Below, piece by piece: positions 12,287-16,803 of a stretch of 16,803 bases of DNA (positions are counted from its first letter, which is position 1; each line of letters starts with the position of its first letter). The stretch covers positions 1 to 16,803 of the forward strand of contig JAILFF010000042.1 in NCBI GenBank assembly GCA_024697705.1, in the 5' to 3' direction. Both the position numbers and the translations under genes were made by a program. This DNA comes from Ruminococcus sp. GTDB taxonomy: Bacteria > Bacillota > Clostridia > Oscillospirales > Ruminococcaceae. Below the pieces are notes generated by a model that was given only the letters and a program-made list of their open reading frames with translations, did no database searches and was not told the origin of the DNA.

Positions 12287-14950
12287 TTATTTTCTCTGGA
12301 AAAGCAGACCGAACGTACCTTCGCCGCAGTTGGCGCAGATCGCGGGGGACGCTTTCTGGAGATATACCTTGTCAAACTTCACATACTCCGCCACGATGTC
12401 GCGTATCTGCTCGATCTCGTCCTTTTTCATGCCGACGTAGGTGATGAAAAGCGTATCGGTGTTGATGGTGTGCGGGTCGTGAAGAGCTTTCTTTATGTAG
12501 GTGCGCCGCGCCCTTTCCAGGCTGCCGAAGAATAATTTTCCGACGATCATGGTGCTGTCCTTCATCACGATGACGGGGTGGATCATAAACGCCGAGCAAA
12601 GCCGATTGATACGCTCGGGAAGTCTTCCGCTGCGGCAAAGGTGATTTGTGTCGCGCATGATGAAGCTTGTGGAGACCTTGCCGCGCATTTCCTCTATGCC
12701 GCGCTTTATCTCGGCGGCGTCGGAGAAAGGCTCGCCCTTCATGCGGTAAGCCGCGCTGATAGCCAAAAGCCCCATTCCGCTCGAAAGATGTCCCGAATCC
12801 ACCACGCTGACATTGTAGAAAGCGAGAGCCGCTTCGCTTGCGTTGGCAAAGCCCTCGCCGCTGCGTCTTGCCATTGAGATGTGTATGATGTGCTGCGCTT
12901 CCGAAAGCTGTTCGGCAAAGAACGCTTCGTAATCGGCGACGGAGGGCGGTTCGCTGCGGACGCTGATCGTTTCCTCGTTCATGCAGCGGATAAGCACATC
13001 GCCGTCAGCCTCGAAGCCGTCGTCGAAAAGCCCGCGGTCGGTGCCGATCTTGTACGGTATCGTCTGTATGCCGAGTTCATCGGCAAGCTTCTGCGGAATG
13101 TCCGCAATGCTTTCGGTAGTGATGACAAGCGGCACCTTGCGCTTTGCCGACCTAACAAGCTCGACCTGTTCGAATTTGGTGATGCCGTGTCCCTTGACGG
13201 TGACAAGCTCGGCGGGCAGGATATTTAAGAGCGTTTCTTCGAGAACTGCCGTGTCGATGGGCTTAAGCATATATGCGTCGAAGCCCTCGCGGCGGTATAG
13301 CGCCTGCTCCTCGCTGCCCGCGTTCGCGGTAAGCACCACGATCGGCGTTTCGCGGCAAAGTCCTCCCGACTGAGAGCGCACCGCGTGCAGACATTCGACG
13401 CCGTCCATGACGGGCATCATGTGATCCATGAATATCGCGTCGTAATGCTTTTGCAGCGTCATTCGCAAACATTCCTCGCCGCTTTCGGCGGTCTCGGTGA
13501 CGACTTTAGTGCGGCGCAGCAGCTTTTCGGCAACGAGGATATTCGTGCGGTTGTCGTCAACGATAAGCACTCTTGCTTCGGGAGCTTCAAAACGCTGTTC
13601 CTGAGCGGCTTTGCCTCCGCTGCGGAAACGTTCGATGCTGAATGAGCCTATCTGCTGCTCGCCGACGATCTCCTGCTCCAGCGTAAAGACGAACGTCGAG
13701 CCTTTGGTGTAGATGCTCGTTACCGATATCTCGCCGCCCAGCAGGTCGCAGAGCTGCTTGACTATCGAAAGCCCCAGTCCCGTGCCCTCGATGTAGCGGT
13801 TGCGGCTCTCGTCCACGCGCTTGAAGGCGTCAAAAAGGTGTGGGATGCTTTCCTTGCGTATGCCCATGCCCGTGTCCTCTATCGAGTACGTTACCAAAGC
13901 ACGGTTGTTGTCGGTGCGGCGGGAGTGTACCGAAAGGCTGACGGTGCCCGCTCGGGTATACTTAACGGCGTTATTGAGCAGATTTATAAGAATCTGCTTT
14001 ATTCTAACTTCGTCGGAAAGCAGCTGCGCGGGCAGCGTGGGATCGACGTCGATCACGAATTCCAGTCCCTTTTTCTCCGCCGTTACCGAGATCATCGTCA
14101 CGATGTCGGAAAGCATATTCCCGACGTCGTAGACAACGGGGACGAGATCCATTTTGCCCGATTCGATCTTCGACATATCGAGTATATCGTTTATCAGCGA
14201 AAGCAGTATCTTCGACGCCGACTGAATGTTCCGTGCGTCGTCGGCTACCTCCTCCGAGATGTCCTCGCGGAGTATCATCTCGTCAAGCCCGATTATCGTG
14301 TTTATCGGGGTGCGTATCTCATGGCTCATACTGGAAAAGAAGCGGCTCTGCGCCTTGTTGAGATCGGCTATCTTGCGTCTCTGATCGTCCGAGCGCTCCT
14401 TTTCGCGCTTAAGGGTAAGTATCTCGAAGCCCACCATCAGCGAAAGGATAAGCCCCACAAAGACTATCGAGATAAACGAGTCGATATAGCAGGCTTTGTC
14501 CGTGTGCGGCGAAAGCAGCTCGGGCTTTTGGTAAGCGACAAAGCAGCACGCGCCCGCCGAGATGTCGTTTAACAGCAGCAGGACGAATTTGCCCTTGCCG
14601 TTCACTATCATTGTGATGCACATCGAGCTGAAAATGAACCACATCGGAGCGCCGCCCTGTATACCTCCGCCCGAAAAGAACGTCACGGGCATCAGGACGA
14701 AGATAAGTATGAAGGATACTATCACGGAAACAGGACCGTATTTCTTTGTTTTCCCCGCGATAAGCATCAGTATCAGAAAGACGGCAAAGCACGCGCTTAT
14801 CGTCATCAGATCGACGGGGTCGTCGCCTGTGATAAGCCCTATGACCACGATAGCCGCCATTGCAGCCAGTGCGAGAGAACCGAGCAGCATGAACAGCCGT
14901 TCTTGCATCGGTCTGTTTTCATCGCGTATAGCTTTGGTAAGCCTGTTCAT
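12287..14950 (-). CDS. Hybrid histidine kinase-receiver-DegV fusion protein
   Basis: This is an 887-residue protein. About six membrane segments (19-178) form the sensor. A HisKA domain (about 195-265) has the phospho-acceptor in SHEIRTP (His210). The HATPase domain (about 305-425) shows the N box (Asn327), DTGMG (359-363) and GTGLGLSI (389-396). A receiver domain (about 458-577) has D465-D466, phospho-Asp509 in FMDHMMP, Thr541 and Lys563. Residues 605-887 form a full-length DegV domain (VVDSGHLSSG, LCRSGRLPE, CGEGTFG), the fold of FakB-type fatty-acid-binding proteins. GGAGG (14957-14961) lies 6 nt before the ATG, and the ATG overlaps the upstream kinase stop by 4 nt. It autophosphorylates and passes phosphate to its own receiver. 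The DegV part suggests a lipid ligand or output. The usual HxGPG of DegV proteins reads NCGEG here. Confidence 0.9.
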   Translation of the reverse strand: MNRLTKAIRDENRPMQERLFMLLGSLALAAMAAIVVIGLITGDDPVDLMTISACFAVFLILMLIAGKTKKYGPVSVIVSFILIFVLMPVTFFSGGGIQGGAPMWFIFSSMCITMIVNGKGKFVLLLLNDISAGACCFVAYQKPELLSPHTDKACYIDSFISIVFVGLILSLMVGFEILTLKREKERSDDQRRKIADLNKAQSRFFSSMSHEIRTPINTIIGLDEMILREDISEEVADDARNIQSASKILLSLINDILDMSKIESGKMDLVPVVYDVGNMLSDIVTMISVTAEKKGLEFVIDVDPTLPAQLLSDEVRIKQILINLLNNAVKYTRAGTVSLSVHSRRTDNNRALVTYSIEDTGMGIRKESIPHLFDAFKRVDESRNRYIEGTGLGLSIVKQLCDLLGGEISVTSIYTKGSTFVFTLEQEIVGEQQIGSFSIERFRSGGKAAQEQRFEAPEARVLIVDDNRTNILVAEKLLRRTKVVTETAESGEECLRMTLQKHYDAIFMDHMMPVMDGVECLHAVRSQSGGLCRETPIVVLTANAGSEEQALYRREGFDAYMLKPIDTAVLEETLLNILPAELVTVKGHGITKFEQVELVRSAKRKVPLVITTESIADIPQKLADELGIQTIPYKIGTDRGLFDDGFEADGDVLIRCMNEETISVRSEPPSVADYEAFFAEQLSEAQHIIHISMARRSGEGFANASEAALAFYNVSVVDSGHLSSGMGLLAISAAYRMKGEPFSDAAEIKRGIEEMRGKVSTSFIMRDTNHLCRSGRLPERINRLCSAFMIHPVIVMKDSTMIVGKLFFGSLERARRTYIKKALHDPHTINTDTLFITYVGMKKDEIEQIRDIVAEYVKFDKVYLQKASPAICANCGEGTFGLLFQRK

Positions 14951-16803
14951 ACTCCGCCTCCGGATCCATCAGTATTTGTTGTGTCGGAGCCGTTTCCCGT
15001 AAGTCCCGCGATCGCTCCGAGCAGCCGCGAATATTCATCGGTGAACGCGGCGTGATGTTCGCGGACAAATTCTGCGTCGTCCGCTTTTGCGGCAAATTCA
15101 AGCTCCTTTGCCATTTCGGAGACCTTATCCGCGCCGATGGTCTTTGAGCTGCTCTTTATCGCGTGGACCTTGATGGCGTAGCTTTTCAGGTCCTCCGCGC
15201 CGATCAGTTCGTTTAAGATATTAAGCTTTTCGTCGGGTTTGGAGGCGTATTCGGCAAGTATCTCCTTGTAGAAGTCCTCGTCGTCCTGACAGTAGCCCAA
15301 GCCCTCGGAAATGTCCACGCCGCAGTCTTTGAGCGCCGCCCACGGGTCGCTGACAGCGGGTACTTCGGGAGCGGGCTCGGCGGTTTCGGAAACGACCTCC
15401 GCTTCGGGCGCTGCTTCCTTTGCGGTAACGGTCTCGTAGACCACGCTCGAACGCGGCAGAACGTGCTTCAATACTCTTTCAAGCTCCATAAGCTCGATGG
15501 GCTTCGGAAGAAAGGCGTTAAAGCCTTCGGCTAAGAACATCTCCCTCGCCGAGCTGATAGCGTTCGCCGTGAGCGCCACAATGCAGATATCTTCGTTCAT
15601 GCGAGCCGCGTTCAGCCGCAGCCGCCGCATCGTTTCAACGCCGTCCAGACCGGGCATCATGTGATCCATAAAGATTATGTCGAAGCTGTCAGCGCGGCAG
15701 ATCTCGATAGACTCGGCGCCGTTAATTGCCGTGTGTACCTCCATGCCGTATGACTCGAAAATGCCGCGGGCAACGAGCAGGTTCATCGGCTCGTCGTCTA
15801 CCACGAGCACCCTGACTCCGGGACAGAGCATACGTTCGTGGCTGATGTTCTGCCCCGTGATGCTCGTCTGATTGAGGAAATTGGCAATCTGTGTGCCGTA
15901 GAAGGGCTTTTTCATCAAAGCTATCCTTTGGTCGGCAGTGCCGCCGAAATCCCTGTCCTCCACAAGCACCACGTTCATGCTGTCGCAAAGGCTGTCGATG
16001 TACGCTTTGTTTTCAAGATATTCGCCCGTTCCGACGAAAAGGTGAGTTATGTTCCATTCGCTTTCAAGCCTTTTCAGCTCGTCCGCCGATCTTACGCGCT
16101 TGAACGGGATTTCCAGCGCCTTTACGAAGTGCGCCACCATTTCCATGTGGAAATCCTTTATGCGGGAGTCGTTCGTCGTCATGAAGCCCAGAAAGCCCGC
16201 GGCGCGTATCTCTTCCTTGTTGCCGACCGTGATGCACGGGGTGATGTCGGAGACCTCCTGCGGGATACTTACCCTGACGAGCGTACCGCGTCCGGGAGCG
16301 CTTTCTATGTGGATAAATCCGCCCATTGCCCGCGCAATGCCGTTTACGATCGGTATGCCGAGCCCGAGACCGCCCGCCGAGCGCGAACGTCCCGAATTCG
16401 ACTGGTAAAATTTTTCGTAGATATGCTCTATCTCGGCGTCGGTCATGCCCGAGCCCGTGTCGGTGACTTCAAGTTCGAGATTTATGCCGTAGCCGCGCTT
16501 TTTTGCGAAGATATGCACGTTTACGCCGCCCTTTGCGGTGAATTTGAAGCCGTTGGTTATCAGGTGGCGCAGTATCTTTTTGATCTTGCTGTCGTCGCCG
16601 ATAAGCTCGCAGGGAACACGCGGGTCAAGGTCGATAACGAGATCGAGCCCGTAATCCTCGGTAAAGCGCAGCTGCGAAACAAGGTCGTTCACGACGGAGT
16701 TTATCATATATCTCTCGTTCGATATGGAGAGCTTTTTCATGTCGATCTCGGTATAGTCCATGATATCGCCGATCTGATCGGCAACGCGGTGTCCCGCTTC
16801 GGC
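14947..16803 (-). CDS. Hybrid sensor histidine kinase with receiver and HPt domains, 5' end missing
   Basis: The frame is open through the right edge, so the sensor and most of HisKA are outside the window and 618 residues are visible. Counting from the Met encoded at 16761, a HATPase domain (about 15-168) shows Asn70 in ITNGFKFT, DTGSG (101-105) and GGLGLG (130-135). Next is a region (about 185-298) of receiver-like length without a clear phospho-Asp, perhaps a degenerate receiver. A second, intact receiver (about 315-436) has Asp366 in FMDHMMP, Thr398 and Lys420. A Pro/Glu/Ala-rich linker (440-472) leads to an HPt domain (about 485-588) with His533 in VHAIKSSSK. This is the BarA/ArcB-like phosphorelay order. 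The stop codon overlaps the ATG of the DegV-fused kinase. No DNA-binding regulator is seen in the window. Confidence 0.88.
   Translation of the reverse strand, partial: AEAGHRVADQIGDIMDYTEIDMKKLSISNERYMINSVVNDLVSQLRFTEDYGLDLVIDLDPRVPCELIGDDSKIKKILRHLITNGFKFTAKGGVNVHIFAKKRGYGINLELEVTDTGSGMTDAEIEHIYEKFYQSNSGRSRSAGGLGLGIPIVNGIARAMGGFIHIESAPGRGTLVRVSIPQEVSDITPCITVGNKEEIRAAGFLGFMTTNDSRIKDFHMEMVAHFVKALEIPFKRVRSADELKRLESEWNITHLFVGTGEYLENKAYIDSLCDSMNVVLVEDRDFGGTADQRIALMKKPFYGTQIANFLNQTSITGQNISHERMLCPGVRVLVVDDEPMNLLVARGIFESYGMEVHTAINGAESIEICRADSFDIIFMDHMMPGLDGVETMRRLRLNAARMNEDICIVALTANAISSAREMFLAEGFNAFLPKPIELMELERVLKHVLPRSSVVYETVTAKEAAPEAEVVSETAEPAPEVPAVSDPWAALKDCGVDISEGLGYCQDDEDFYKEILAEYASKPDEKLNILNELIGAEDLKSYAIKVHAIKSSSKTIGADKVSEMAKELEFAAKADDAEFVREHHAAFTDEYSRLLGAIAGLTGNGSDTTNTDGSGGGV

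Noticed and set aside
1..16803. CRISPR array, tRNA or rRNA genes
   Set aside because: The repeats found are inverted and irregularly placed, not direct repeats with even spacers. I saw no cloverleaf or rRNA-like stretch by eye.

Overview
The window looks like chromosomal DNA of a low-to-mid GC Gram-positive gut Clostridium relative, most likely Oscillospiraceae and Ruminococcus-like. This rests on strong AGGAGG ribosome binding sites, extended -10 TGnTATAAT promoters, an AbrB/SpoVT-type regulator and many membrane GGDEF/EAL and hybrid-kinase proteins. The species call is an inference; no rRNA or marker gene is present.

Left edge (1-870): an AT-rich end carries the 5' part of a gene resembling the sce7726 family, then a short AbrB-like regulator whose C-terminus departs from the family near the point where base composition changes. 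Upstream of it lies a 180-bp imperfect inverted repeat that looks like a non-autonomous mobile element. Centre-left (869-4412): two diguanylate cyclases are transcribed divergently. One is a membrane sensor (minus strand) and the other is soluble with a GAF-like region (plus strand). Between their promoters sits a 165-bp MITE-like element with perfect 16-bp terminal inverted repeats and a perfect 9-bp target duplication. Centre (4413-8207, plus strand): a 53-aa small ORF between two terminators, an FAD-dependent fumarate-reductase-like oxidoreductase with a clear promoter, a palindrome-rich gap, then a flavin-type PNPOx-family protein and an esterase ending at a bidirectional terminator.

Right half (8208-16803, minus strand): six tightly packed genes appear to form one operon read from the right edge. 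They are a hybrid kinase with receiver and HPt domains (5' end outside the window), a second membrane hybrid kinase fused to a complete DegV fatty-acid-binding domain, a seven-helix protein with degenerate GGDEF and EAL domains, a Nudix-GNAT fusion, a P-loop kinase-like protein and a GNAT acetyltransferase. Links are 4-nt ATGA overlaps or gaps of 10-61 nt.

The strongest candidate for something new is the histidine kinase-receiver-DegV fusion. It sits next to an HPt-bearing kinase and a probably non-catalytic EAL protein, with no DNA-binding output domain in view. This suggests a phosphorelay that senses or controls fatty-acid handling, and it may connect to c-di-GMP through a receptor rather than an enzyme.
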